Of a stretch of DNA of 64,000 bases, positions 44,229-57,655 are shown piece after piece. The position numbers and the translations under genes were made by a program. The DNA comes from Misgurnus anguillicaudatus (taxonomy: Eukaryota > Chordata > Actinopteri > Cypriniformes > Cobitidae), in the NCBI RefSeq assembly GCF_027580225.2, contig NC_073352.2, positions 1,056,501 through 1,120,500 on the forward strand. Reading direction: 5' to 3'. Below the pieces are notes generated by a model. That model ran no database searches, was not told the origin of the DNA, and saw only the letters and a program-made list of their open reading frames with translations. The first letter of the stretch is position 1, and each line of letters begins with the position of its first letter.

Positions 44229-45043
44229 TGAGGCTGGGAAAATATACATCCAGCACCCGTATAATCAGCACCGGAGCTCCCCAGGGCTGCGTTCTCTCCC
44301 CACTGCTCTTCTCCCTGTACACCAACGATTGCACATCTAAGGACCCCTCTGTCAAGCTCCTGAAGTTTGCAGATGACACCACACTCATCGGCCTCATTCA
44401 GGACGGTGACGAGTCTGCTTACAGACAGGAGGTAAAAGAGCTGGCTGTCTGGTGCAGTCTCAACAACCTTGAGCTGAACACGATCAAAACAGTGGAGATG
44501 ATTGTGGACTTCAGGAGAAACCCCCCTGCACTCCCTCCACTCACCATCATGGACAGCACTGTGACTGCAGTAGAGGCATTCAGGTTCCTGGGAACCACCA
44601 TCTCTCAGGACCTGAAATGGGACATTCACATTGACTCCATTGTGAAAAAGGCCCAGCAGAGGTTGTATTTCCTTCGCCAGCTGAGGAAGTTTAACCTGCC
44701 ACAGGAGCTGCTGAAACAGTTCTACTCCACCATCATTGAATCCACCCTCTGCACTTCAGTAACTGTCTGGTTCAGCTCAGCTTCTAAATCTGACCTCAGA
44801 AGACTACAGAGAGTAGTCCGGACTGCTGAGCGAATCATCGGTTCAACTCTCCTATCTATTCAAGAACTGTACTTATCCAGAGTGAGAAAAAGGGCTGTTA
44901 AAATCTCTCTGGACCCCTCACATCCAGCACACTCCCTCTTTGAACTGTTGCCATCTGGTCGACGCTACAGAGCACTACGCACTAGAACGACCAGACACAG
45001 GACCAGTTTCTTCCCTCAGGCAATCCATCTTATGAACAGCTGA
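44198..45043 (+). pseudogene. LINE RT C-terminal half (after frameshift)
   Basis: 281-residue stretch that picks up where the previous frame ends. It holds [16 protein letters not shown] (26-41), the catalytic FADD box (57-60, KFADDTTLIG), the ELNTIKTVEMIVDFRR palm segment and the thumb ([30 protein letters not shown]). The first ~8 codons read out of frame and are not real coding. Apart from the one indel the RT looks well preserved, so the insertion is fairly young. Confidence 0.9.
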
Positions 45044-46639
45044 CAATAACGGCGAACACACTACACTTTATATTTATATACACACACACTTTATTTATCT
45101 AACACCATACTTAGTATACACTTAAATTTTGCACACAATATATGTATATACATAACTTCACTGTGTAATATACCTGCCTACAATTGTCATTTGTATACTA
45201 TCATTCACTGTCTATATATTTGTATTTTTTATTCCTTATTATGTGTTTTTTGTTCTGTCACTGTCATTCTGTTGTATTGTGGAGCTTCTGTCACGAAAAC
45301 AAATTCCTCGTATGTGTAAACATACCTGGCAATAAAAAGCTCATTCATTCATTCATTCATGTGACTTTTCATGCAAAAGTGCACAACTCTGCTTAAAATG
45401 CTTACAGGAGCCTTCTAACGATGAAACAAGCCGTTTAAAGTGATTTCCAGCTCAGAAAAGCAGTTTAGAGTGAAAAATCAACGTTTCAGGCTGAAATGTG
45501 ACTTTTCATGCAAAAGTGCACAACTCTGCTTAAAATGCTTACAGGAGCATTCTAACGATGAAACAAGCCGTTTAAAGTGATTTCCAGCTCAGAAAAGCAG
45601 TTTAGAGTGAAAAATCAACGTTTCAGGCTGAAATGTGACTTTTCATGCAAAAGTGCACAACTCTGCTTAAAATGCTTACAGGAGCATTCTAACGATGAAA
45701 CAAGCCGTTTAAAGTGATTTCCAGCTCAGAAAAGCAGTTTAGAGTGAAAAATCAACGTTTCAGGCTGAAATGTGACTTTTCATGCAAAAGTGCACAACTC
45801 TGCTTAAAATGCTTACAGGAGCATTCTAACGATGAAACAAGCCGTTTAAAGTGATTTCCAGCTCAGAAAAGCAGTTTAGAGTGAAAAATCAACGTTTCAG
45901 GCTGAAATGTGACTTTTCATGCAAAAGTGCACAACTCTGCTTAAAATGCTTACAGGAGCATTCTAACGATGAAACAAGCCGTTTAAAGTGATTTCCAGCT
46001 CAGAAAAGCAGTTTAGAGTGAAAAATCAACGTTTCAGGCTGAAATGTGACTTTTCATGCAAAAGTGCACAACTCTGCTTAGAATGCTTAGAGGAGCATTC
46101 TAACAATGAAACAAGCCGTTTAAAGTGATTTCCAGCTCAGAAAAGCAGTTTAGAGTGAAAAATCAACGTTTCAGGCTGAAATGTGACTTTTCATGCAAAA
46201 GTGCACAACTCTGCTTAAAATGCTTACAGGAGCATTCTAAGCTGTTAAAAGTGATTTCCAGCTCAGAAAAGCAGTTTAGAGTGAAAAATCAACGTTTCAG
46301 GCTGAAATGTGACTTTTCATGCAAAAGTGCAGAACTCTGCTTAAAATGCTTACAGAAGCATTCTAAGCCGTTTAAAGTGATTACCAGCTCAGAAAAGCAG
46401 TTTAGAGTGAAAAATCAACGTTTCAGGCTGAAATGTGACTTTTCATGCAAAAGTGCACAACTCTGCTTAAAATGCTTACAGGAGCATTCTAAGCCGTTTA
46501 AAGTGATTTCCAGCTCAGAAAAGCAGTTTAGAGTGAAAAATCAACGTTTCAGGCTAAAATGTGACTTTTCATGCAAAAGTGCACAACTCTGCTTAGAATG
46601 CTTAGAGGAGCATTCTAACAATGAAACAAGCCGTTTAAA

Positions 46640-48195
46640 GTGATTTCCAGCTCAGAAAAGCAGTTTAGAGTGAAAAATCAACGTTTCAGGCTGAAATGTG
46701 ACTTTTCATGCAAAAGTGCACAACTCTGCTTAAAATGCTTACAGGAGCATTCTAAGCCGTTTAAAGTGATTACCAGCTCAGAAAAGCAGTTTAGAGTGAA
46801 AAATCAACGTTTCAGGCTGAAATGTGACTTTTCATGCAAAAGTGCACAACTCTGCTTAAAATGCTTACAGGAGCATTCTAAGCCGTTTAAAGTGATTTCC
46901 AGCTCAGAAAAGCAGTTTAGAGTGAAAAATCAACGTTTCAGGCTGAAATGTGACTTTTCATGCAAAAGTGCACAACTCTGCTTAAAATGCTTACAGGAGC
47001 ATTCTAAGCTGTTAAAAGTGATTTCCAGCTCAGAAAAGCAGTTTAGAGTGAAAAATCAACGTTTCAGGCTGAAATGTGACTTTTAATGCAAAAGTGCACA
47101 ACTCTGCTTAAAATGCTTATAGGAGCATTCTAAGCCGTTTAAAGTGATTTCCAGCTCAGAAAAGCAGTTTAGAGTGAAAAATCAATGTTTCAGGCTGAAA
47201 TGTGACTTTTCATGCAAAAGTGCACAACTCTGCTTAAAATGCTTACAGGAGCATTCTAACGATGAAACAAGCCGTTTAAAGTGATTTCCAGCTCAGAAAA
47301 GCAGTTTAGAGTGAAAAATCAACGTTTCAGGCTAAAATGTGACTTTTCATGCAAAAGTGCACAACTCTGCTTAGAATGCTTAGAGGAGCATTCTAACAAT
47401 GAAACAAGCCGTTTAAAGTGATTTCCAGCTCAGAAAAGCAGTTTAGAGTGAAAAATCAACGTTTCAGGCTGAAATGTGACTTTTCATGCAAAAGTGCACA
47501 ACTCTGCTTAAAATGCTTACAGGAGCATTCTAAGCCGTTTAAAGTGATTACCAGCTCAGAAAAGCAGTTTAGAGTGAAAAATCAACGTTTCAGGCTGAAA
47601 TGTGACTTTTCATGCAAAAGTGCACAACTCTGCTTAAAATGCTTACAGGAGCATTCTAAGCCGTTTAAAGTGATTTCCAGCTCAGAAAAGCAGTTTAGAG
47701 TGAAAAATCAACGTTTCAGGCTGAAATGTGACTTTTCATGCAAAAGTGCACAACTCTGCTTAAAATGCTTACAGGAGCATTCTAAGCTGTTAAAAGTGAT
47801 TTCCAGCTCAGAAAAGCAGTTTAGAGTGAAAAATCAACGTTTCAGGCTGAAATGTGACTTTTAATGCAAAAGTGCACAACTCTGCTTAAAATGCTTATAG
47901 GAGCATTCTAAGCCGTTTAAAGTGATTTCCAGCTCAGAAAAGCAGTTTAGAGTGAAAAATCAATGTTTCAGGCTGAAATGTGACTTTTCATGCAAAAGTG
48001 CACAACTCTGCTTAAAATGCTTACAGGAGCATTCTAACGATGAAACAAGCCGTTTAAAGTGATTTCCAGCTCAGAAAATCAGTATAGAGTGAAAAATCAA
48101 AGTTTCAGGCTGAAATGTGACTTTTCATGCAAAAGTGCACAACTCTGCTTAAAATGCTTACAGGAGCATTCTAAGCCGTTTAAAGTGATTTCCAG
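46640..48195 (+). repeat. 778-bp higher-order duplication (two copies)
   Basis: The block at 46640-47417 recurs 778 bp later. Shared private variants include GTGATTACCAGC, CTTTTAATGC (47083/47861), GCTTATAGG and ATCAATGTTTC. 778 equals four 126-bp plus two 137-bp monomers. The second copy fades after about 48058. Confidence 0.85.
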
Positions 48196-48721
48196 CTCAC
48201 AAAAGCAGTTTAGAGTGAAAAATCAACGTTTCAGGCTGAAATGTGACTTTTCATGCAAAAGTGCACAACTCTGCTTAAAATGCTTACAGGAGCCTTCTAA
48301 CGATGAAACAAGCCGTTTAAAGTGATTTCCAGCTCAGAAAAACAGTTTATAGTGAAAAATCAACGTTTCAGGCTGAAATGTGACTTTTCATGCAAAAGTG
48401 CACAACTCTGCTTAAAATGCTTACAGGAGCCTTCTAACGATGAAACAAGCAGTTTAAAGTGATTTCCAGCTCAGAAAAGCAGTTTAGAGTGAAAAATCAA
48501 CGTTTCAGGCTGAAATGTGACTTTTCATGCAAAAGTGCACAACTCTGCTTAAAATGCTTACAGGAGCATTCTAAGCCGTTTAAAGTGATTTCCAGCTCAG
48601 AAAAGCAGTTTAGAGTGAAAAATAAACGTTTCAGGCTGAAATGTTACTTTTAATGCAAAAGTGCACAACTCTTATTAAAATGCTTACATGAGCATTCTAA
48701 CGATGAAACAAGCCGTTTAAA

Positions 48722-51700
48722 GTGATTTCCAGCTCAGAAAAGCAGTTTAGAGTGAAAAATCAACGTTTCAGGCTGAAATGTGACTTTTCATGCAAAAGTG
48801 CACAACTCTGCTTAAAATGCTTACAGGAGCATTCTAAGCTGTTAAAAGTGATTTCCAGCTCAGAAAAGCAGTTTAGAGTGAAAAATCAACGTTTCAGGCT
48901 GAAATGTGACTTTTCATGCAAAAGTGCAGAACTCTGCTTAAAATGCTTACAGGAGCATTCTAAGTCGTTAAAAGTGATTTCCAGCTCAGAAAAGCAGTTT
49001 AGAGTGAAAAATCAACGTTTCAGGCTGAAATGTGACTTTTCATGCAACAGTGCACAACTCTGCTTAAAATGCTTACAGGAGCATTCTAACGATGAAACAA
49101 GCCGTTTAAAGTGATTTCCAGCTCAGAAAAGCAGTTTAGAGTGAAAAATCAACGTTTCAGGCTGAAATGTGACTTTTCATGCAAAAGTGCACAACTCTGC
49201 TTAAAATGCTTACAGGAGCATTCTAAGCCGTTTAAAGTGATTTCCAGCTCAGAAAAGCAGTTTAGAGTGAAAAATCAACATTTCAGGCTGAAATGTGACT
49301 TTTCATGCAAAAGTGCACAACTCTGCTTAAAATGCTTACAGGAGCATTCTAACGATGAAACAAGCCGTTTAAAGTGATTTCCAGCTCAGAAAAGCAGGTT
49401 AGAGTGAAAAATCAACGTTTCAGGCTGAAATGTGACTTTTCATGCAAAAGTGCACAACTCTGCTTAAAATGCTTACAGGAGCATTCTAAGCCGTTTAAAG
49501 TGATTTCCAGCTCAGAAAAGCAGTTTAGAGTGAAAAATCAACGTTTCAGGCTGAAATGTGACTTTTCATGCAAAAGTGCACAACTCTGCTTAAAATGCTT
49601 ACAGGACCATTCTAAGCTGTTAAAAGTGATTTCCAGCTCAGAAAAGCAGTTTAGAGTGAAAAATCAACGTTTCAGGCTGAAATGTGACTTTTCATGCAAA
49701 AGTGCACAACTCTGCTTAAAATGCTTACAGGAGCATTCTAAGCCGTTTAAAGTGATTTCCAGCTCAGAAAAGCAGTTTAGAGTGAAAAATCAACGTTTCA
49801 GGCTGAAATGTGACTTTTCATGCAAAAGTGCACAACTCTGCTTAAAATGCTTACAGGAGCATTCTAAGCCGTTTAAAGTGATTTCCAGCTCAGAAAAGCA
49901 GTTTAGAGTGAAAAATCAACATTTCAGGCTGAAATGTGACTTTTCATGCAAAAGTGCACAACTCTGCTTAAAATGCTTACAGGAGCATTCTAACGATGAA
50001 ACAAGCCGTTTAAAGTGATTTCCAGCTCAGAAAAGCAGGTTAGAGTGAAAAATCAACGTTTCAGGCTGAAATGTGACTTTTCATGCAAAAGTGCACAACT
50101 CTGCTTAAAATGCTTACAGGAGCATTCTAAGCCGTTTAAAGTGATTTCCAGCTCAGAAAAGCAGTTTAGAGTGAAAAATCAACGTTTCAGGCTGAAATGT
50201 GACTTTTCATGCAAAAGTGCACAACTCTGCTTAAAATGCTTACAGGAGCATTCTAACTATGAAACAAGCCGTTTAAAGTGATTTCCAGCTCAGAAAAGCA
50301 GTTTAGAGTGAAAAATCAACGTTTCAGGCTGAAATGTGACTTTTCATGCAAAAGTGCACAACTCTGCTTAAAATGCTTACAGGAGCATTCTAACGATGAA
50401 ACAAGACGTTTAAAGTGATTTCCAGCTCAGAAAAGCAGTTTAGAGTGAAAAATCAACGTTTCAGGCTGAAATGTGACTTTTCATGCAAAAGTGCACAACT
50501 CTGCTTAAAATGCTTACAGGAGCATTCTAAGCCGTTTAAAGTGATTTCCAGCTCAGAAAAGCAGTTTAGAGTGAAAAATCAACGTTTCAGGCTGAAATGT
50601 GACTTTTCATGCAAAAGTGCACAACTCTGCTTAAAATGCTTACAGGAGCATTCTAACGATGAAACAAGCCGTTTAAAGTGATTTCCAGCTCAGAAAAGCA
50701 GTTTAGAGTGAAAAATCAACGTTTCAGGCTGAAATGTGACTTTTCATGCAAAAGTGCACAACTCTGCTTAAAATGCTTACAGGAGCATTCTAAGCTGTTA
50801 AAAGTGATTTCCAGCTCAGAAAAGCAGTTTAGAGTGAAAAATCAACGTTTCAGGCTGAAATGTGACTTTTCATGCAAAAGTGCAGAACTCTGCTTAAAAT
50901 GCTTACAGGAGCATTCTAAGTCGTTAAAAGTGATTTCCAGCTCAGAAAAGCAGTTTAGAGTGAAAAATCAACGTTTCAGGCTGAAATGTGACTTTTCATG
51001 CAACAGTGCACAACTCTGCTTAAAATGCTTACAGGAGCATTCTAACGATGAAACAAGCCGTTTAAAGTGATTTCCAGCTCAGAAAAGCATTTCAGAGTGA
51101 AAAATCAACGTTTCAGGCTGAAATGTGACTTTTCATGCAAAAGTGCACAACTCTGCTTAAAATGCTTACAGGAGCATTCTAAGCCGTTTAAAGTGATTTC
51201 CAGCTCAGAAAAGCAGTTTAGAGTGAAAAATCAACATTTCAGGCTGAAATGTGACTTTTCATGCAAAAGTGCACAACTCTGCTTAAAATGCTTACAGGAG
51301 CATTCTAACGATGAAACAAGCCGTTTAAAGTGATTTCCAGCTCAGAAAAGCAGGTTAGAGTGAAAAATCAACGTTTCAGGCTGAAATGTGACTTTTCATG
51401 CAAAAGTGCACAACTCTGCTTAAAATGCTTACAGGAGCATTCTAAGCCGTTTAAAGTGATTTCCAGCTCAGAAAAGCAGTTTAGAGTGAAAAATCAACGT
51501 TTCAGGCTGAAATGTGACTTTTCATGCAAAAGTGCACAACTCTGCTTAAAATGCTTACAGGAGCATTCTAAGCTGTTAAAAGTGATTTCCAGCTCAGAAA
51601 AGCAGTTTAGAGTGAAAAATCAACGTTTCAGGCTGAAATGTGACTTTTCATGCAAAAGTGCACAACTCTGCTTAAAATGCTTACAGGAGCATTCTAAGCC

Positions 51701-52481
51701 GTTTAAAGTGATTTCCAGCTCAGAAAAGCAGTTTAGAGTGAAAAATCAACGTTTCAGGCTGAAATGTGACTTTTCATGCAAAAGTGCACAACTCTGCTTA
51801 AAATGCTTACAGGAGCATTCTAAGCCGTTTAAAGTGATTTCCAGCTCAGAAAAGCAGTTTAGAGTGAAAAATCAACGTTTCAGGCTGAAATGTGACTTTT
51901 CATGCAAAAGTGCACAACTCTGCTTAAAATGCTTACAGGAGCATTCTAACGATGAAAAACAAGCCGTTTAAAGTGATTTCCAGCTCAGAAAAGCAGTTTA
52001 GAGTGAAAAATCAACGTTTCAGGCTGAAATGTGACTTTTCATGCAAAAGTGCACAACTCTGCTTAAAATGCTTACAGGAGCATTCTAAGCCGTTTAAAGT
52101 GATTTCCAGCTCAGAAAAGCAGTTTAGAGTGAAAAATTAACGTTTCAGGCTGAAATGTGACTTTTCATGCAAAAGTGCACAACTCTGCTTAAAATGCTTA
52201 CAGGAGCATTCTAACGATGAAAAACAAGCCGTTTAAAGTGATTTCCAGCTCAGAAAAGCAGTTTAGAGTGAAAAATCAACGTTTCAGGCTGAAATGTGAC
52301 TTTTCATGCAAAAGTGCACAACACTGCTTAAAATGCTTACAGGAGCATTCTAAGCCGTTTAAAGTGATTTCCAGCTCAGAAAAGCAGTTTAGAGTGAAAA
52401 ATTAACGTTTCAGGCTGAAATGTGACTTTTCATGCAAAAGTGCACAACTCTGCTTAAAATGCTTACAGGAGCATTCTAACG
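48722..52481 (+). repeat. 1956-bp higher-order duplication and 265-bp dimers
   Basis: The block from 48722 recurs at 50678; reading-frame breaks at 49111/51067 and 49374/51330 and the rare GCAGAACTC variant (48926/50882) are all 1956 bp apart. 1956 equals nine 126-bp plus six 137-bp monomers. At 51952, 52217 and 52482 a 265-bp dimer (126 + 139) repeats. Confidence 0.85.
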
Positions 52482-55400
52482 ATGAAAAACAAGCCGTTTA
52501 AAGTGATTTCCAGCTCAGTAAAGCAGTTTAGAGTGAAAAATCAACGTTTCAGGCTGAAATGTGACTTTTCATGCAAAAGTGCACAACTCTGCTTAAAATG
52601 CTTACAGGAGCATTCTAAGCCGTTTAAAGTGATTTCCAGCTCAGAAAAGCAGTTTAGAGTGAAAAATCAACGTTTCAGGCTGAAATGTGACTTTTCATGC
52701 AAAAGTGCACAACTCTGCTTAAAATGCTTACAGGAGCATTCTAAGCTGTTAAAAGTGATTTCCAGCTCAGAAAAGCAGTTTAGAGTGAAAAATCAACGTT
52801 TCAGGCTGAAATGTGACTTTTCATGCAAAAGTGCAGAACTCTGCTTAAAATGCTTACAGGAGCATTCTAAGCCGTTTAAAGTGATTTCCAGCTCAGAAAA
52901 GCAGTTTAGAGTGAAAAATCAACGTTTCAGGCTGAAATGTGACTTTTCATGCAAAAGTGCACAACTCTGCTTAAAATGCTTACAGGAGCATTCTAAGCCG
53001 TTTAAAGTGATTTCCAGCTCAGAAAAGCAGTTTAGAGTGAAAAATCAACGTTTCAGGCTGAAATGTGACTTTTCATGCAAAAGTGCACAACTCTGCTTAA
53101 AATGCTTACAGGAGCATTCTAAGCCGTTTAAAGTGATTTCCAGCTCAGAAAAGCAGTTTAGAGTGAAAAATCAACGTTTCAGGCTGAAATGTGACTTTTC
53201 ATGCAAAAGTGCACAACTCTGCTTAAAATGCTTACAGGAGCATTCTAAGCCGTTTAAAGTGATTTCCAGCTCAGAAAAGCAGTTTAGAGTGAAAAATCAA
53301 CGTTTCAGGCTGAAATGTGACTTTTCATGCAAAAGTGCACAACTCTGCTTAAAATGCTTACAGGAGCATTCTAAGCCGTTTAAAGTGATTTCCAGCTCAG
53401 AAAAGCAGTTTAGAGTGAAAAATCAACGTTTCAGGCTGAAATGTGACTTTTCATGCAAAAGTGCACAACTCTGCTTAAAATGCTTACAGGAGCATTCTAA
53501 GCTGTTAAAAGTGATTTCCAGCTCAGAAAAGCAGTTTAGAGTGAAAAATCAACGTTTCAGGCTGAAATGTGACTTTTCATGCAAAAGTGCACAACTCTGC
53601 TTAAAATGCTTACAGGAGCATTCTAAGCCGTTTAAAGTGATTTCCAGCTCAGAAAAGCAGTTTAGAGTGAAAAATCAACGTTTCAGGCTGAAATGTGACT
53701 TTTCATGCAAAAGTGCACAACTCTGCTTAAAATGCTTACAGGAGCATTCTAACGATGAAACAAGCCGTTTAAAGTGATTTCCAGCTCAGAAAAGCAGTTT
53801 AGAGTGAAAAATCAACGTTTCAGGCTGAAATGTGACTTTTCATGCAAAAGTGCACAACTCTGCTTAAAATGCTTACAGGAGCATTCTAACAATGAAACAA
53901 GCCGTTTAAAGTGATTTCCAGCTCAGAAAAGCAGTTTAGAGTGAAAAATCAACGTTTCAGGCTGAAATGTGACTTTTCATGCAAAAGTGCACAACTCTGC
54001 TTAAAATGCTTACAGGAGCATTCTAAGCCGTTTAAAGTGATTTCCAGCTCAGAAAAGCAGTTTAGAGTGAAAAATCAACGTTTCAGGCTGAAATGTGACT
54101 TTTCATGCAAAAGTGCACAACTCTGCTTAAAATGCTTACAGGAGCATTCTAAGCCGTTTAAAGTGATTTCCAGCTCAGAAAAGCAGTTTAGAGTGAAAAA
54201 TCAACGTTTCAGGCTGAAATGTGACTTTTCATGCAAAAGTGCACAACTCTGCTTAAAATGCTTACAGGAGCATTCTAAGCTGTTAAAAGTGATTTCCAGC
54301 TCAGAAAAGCAGTTTAGAGTGAAAAATCAACGTTTCAGGCTGAAATGTGACTTTTCATGCAAAAGTGCACAACTCTGCTTAAAATGCTTACAGGAGCATT
54401 CTAAGCCGTTTAAAGTGATTTCCAGCTCAGAAAAGCAGTTTAGAGTGAAAAATCAACGTTTCAGGCTGAAATGTGACTTTTCATGCAAAAGTGCACAACT
54501 CTGCTTAAAATGCTTACAGGAGCATTCTAACGATGAAACAAGCCGTTTAAAGTGATTTCCAGCTCAGAAAAGCAGTTTAGAGTGAAAAATCAACGTTTCA
54601 GGCTGAAATGTGACTTTTCATGCAAAAGTGCACAACTCTGCTTAAAATGCTTACAGGAGCATTCTAAGCCGTTTAAAGTGATTTCCAGCTCAGAAAAGCA
54701 GTTTAGAGTGAAAAATCAACGTTTCAGGCTGAAATGTGACTTTTCATGCAAAAGTGCACAACTCTGCTTAAAATGCTTACAGGAGCATTCTAACGATGAA
54801 ACAAGCCGTTTAAAGTGATTTCCAGCTCAGAAAAGCAGTTTAGAGTGAAAAATCAACGTTTCAGGCTGAAATGTGACTTTTCATGCAAAAGTGCACAACT
54901 CTGCTTAAAATGCTTACAGGAGCATTCTAACGATGAAACAAGCCGTTTAAAGTGATTTCCAGCTCAGAAAAGCAGTTTAGAGTGAAAAATCAACGTTTCA
55001 GGCTGAAATGTGACTTTTCATGCAAAAGTGCACAACTCTGCTTAAAATGCTTACAGGAGCATTCTAAGCCGTTTAAAGTGATTTCCAGCTCAGAAAAGCA
55101 GTTTAGAGTGAAAAATCAACGTTTCAGGCTGAAATGTGACTTTTCATGCAAAAGTGCACAACTCTGCTTAAAATGCTTACAGGAGCATTCTAAGCCGTTT
55201 AAAGTGATTTCCAGCTCAGAAAAGCAGTTTAGAGTGAAAAATCAACGTTTCAGGCTGAAATGTGACTTTTCATGCAAAAGTGCACAACTCTGCTTAAAAT
55301 GCTTACAGGAGCATTCTAAGCCGTTTAAAGTGATTTCCAGCTCAGAAAAGCAGTTTAGAGTGAAAAATCAACGTTTCAGGCTGAAATGTGACTTTTCATG

Positions 55401-57655
55401 CAAAAGTGCACAACTCTGCTTAAAATGCTTACAGGAGCATTCTAAGCCGTTTAAAGTGATTTCCAGCTCAGAAAAGCAGTTTAGAGTGAAAAATCAACGT
55501 TTCAGGCTGAAATGTGACTTTTCATGCAAAAGTGCACAACTCTGCTTAAAATGCTTACAGGAGCATTCTAAGCCGTTTAAAGTGATTTCCAGCTCAGAAA
55601 AGCAGTTTAGAGTGAAAAATCAACGTTTCAGGCTGAAATGTGACTTTTCATGCAAAAGTGCACAACTCTGCTTAAAATGCTTACAGGAGCATTCTAAGCC
55701 GTTTAAAGTGATTTCCAGCTCAGAAAAGCAGTTTAGAGTGAAAAATCAACGTTTCAGGCTGAAATGTGACTTTTCATGCAAAAGTGCACAACTCTGCTTA
55801 AAATGCTTACAGGAGCATTCTAAGCCGTTTAAAGTGATTTCCAGCTCAGAAAAGCAGTTTAGAGTGAAAAATCAACGTTTCAGGCTGAAATGTGACTTTT
55901 CATGCAAAAGTGCACAACTCTGCTTAAAATGCTTACAGGAGCATTCTAACGATGAAACAAGCCGTTTAAAGTGATTTCCAGCTCAGAAAAGCAGTTTAGA
56001 GTGAAAAATCAACGTTTCAGGCTGAAATGTGACTTTTCATGCAAAAGTGCACAACTCTGCTTAAAATGCTTACAGGAGCATTCTAAGCCGTTTAAAGTGA
56101 TTTCCAGCTCAGAAAAGCAGTTTAGAGTGAAAAATCAACGTTTCAGGCTGAAATGTGACTTTTCATGCAAAAGTGCACAACTCTGCTTAAAATGCTTACA
56201 GGAGCATTCTAAGCCGTTTAAAGTGATTTCCAGCTCAGAAAAGCAGTTTAGAGTGAAAAATCAACGTTTCAGGCTGAAATGTGACTTTTCATGCAAAAGT
56301 GCACAACTCTGCTTAAAATGCTTACAGGAGCATTCTAAGCCGTTTAAAGTGATTTCCAGCTCAGAAAAGCAGTTTAGAGTGAAAAATCAACGTTTCAGGC
56401 TGAAATGTGACTTTTCATGCAAAAGTGCACAACTCTGCTTAAAATGCTTACAGGAGCATTCTAAGCCGTTTAAAGTGATTTCCAGCTCAGAAAAGCAGTT
56501 TAGAGTGAAAAATCAACGTTTCAGGCTGAAATGTGACTTTTCATGCAAAAGTGCACAACTCTGCTTAAAATGCTTACAGGAGCATTCTAACGATGAAACA
56601 AGCCGTTTAAAGTGATTTCCAGCTCAGAAAAGCAGTTTAGAGTGAAAAATCAACGTTTCAGGCTGAAATGTGACTTTTCATGCAAAAGTGCACAACTCTG
56701 CTTAAAATGCTTACAGGAGCATTCTAACGATGAAACAAGCCGTTTAAAGTGATTTCCAGCTCAGAAAAGCAGTTTAGAGTGAAAAATCAACGTTTCAGGC
56801 TGAAATGTGACTTTTCATGCAAAAGTGCACAACTCTGCTTAAAATGCTTACAGGAGCATTCTAAGCCGTTTAAAGTGATTTCCAGCTCAGAAAAGCAGTT
56901 TAGAGTGAAAAATCAACGTTTCAGGCTGAAATGTGACTTTTCATGCAAAAGTGCACAACTCTGCTTAAAATGCTTACAGGAGCATTCTAAGCCGTTTAAA
57001 GTGATTTCCAGCTCAGAAAAGCAGTTTAGAGTGAAAAATCAACGTTTCAGGCTGAAATGTGACTTTTCATGCAAAAGTGCACAACTCTGCTTAAAATGCT
57101 TACAGGAGCATTCTAAGCTGTTAAAAGTGATTTCCAGCTCAGAAAAGCAGTTTAGAGTGAAAAATCAACGTTTCAGGCTGAAATGTGACTTTTAATGCAA
57201 AAGTGCACAACTCTGCTTAAAATGCTTACAGGAGCATTCTAAGCCGTTTAAAGTGATTTCCAGCTCAGAAAAGCAGTTTAGAGTGAAAAATCAACGTTTC
57301 AGGCTGAAATGTGACTTTTCATGCAAAAGTGCACAACTCTGCTTAAAATGCTTACAGGAGCATTCTAACGATGAAACAAGCCGTTTAAAGTGATTTCCAG
57401 CTCAGAAAAGCAGTTTAGAGTGAAAAATCAACGTTTCAGGCTGAAATGTGACTTTTCATGCAAAAGTGCACAACTCTGCTTAAAATGCTTACAGGAGCAT
57501 TCTAAGCCGTTTAAAGTGATTTCCAGCTCAGAAAAGCAGTTTAGAGTGAAAAATCAACGTTTCAGGCTGAAATGTGACTTTTCATGCAAAAGTGCACAAC
57601 TCTGCTTAAAATGCTTACAGGAGCATTCTAACGATGAAACAAGCCGTTTAAAGTG

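Larger units (their letters stand above)
42040..45360 (+). mobile_element. Nearly full-length Jockey/Rex1-like LINE in the satellite
   Basis: 3.3-kb plus-strand element inside a satellite monomer. It contains a 5' leader, endonuclease, RT and a 3' end with AATAAAAAGC and ATTC repeats. The satellite reads GGCTGAAA before it and GTGACTTTTC after it, so the monomer resumes with no lost bases and no visible target duplication (0-2 bp). One frameshift near 44215-44226 splits the main reading frame. Confidence 0.9.
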
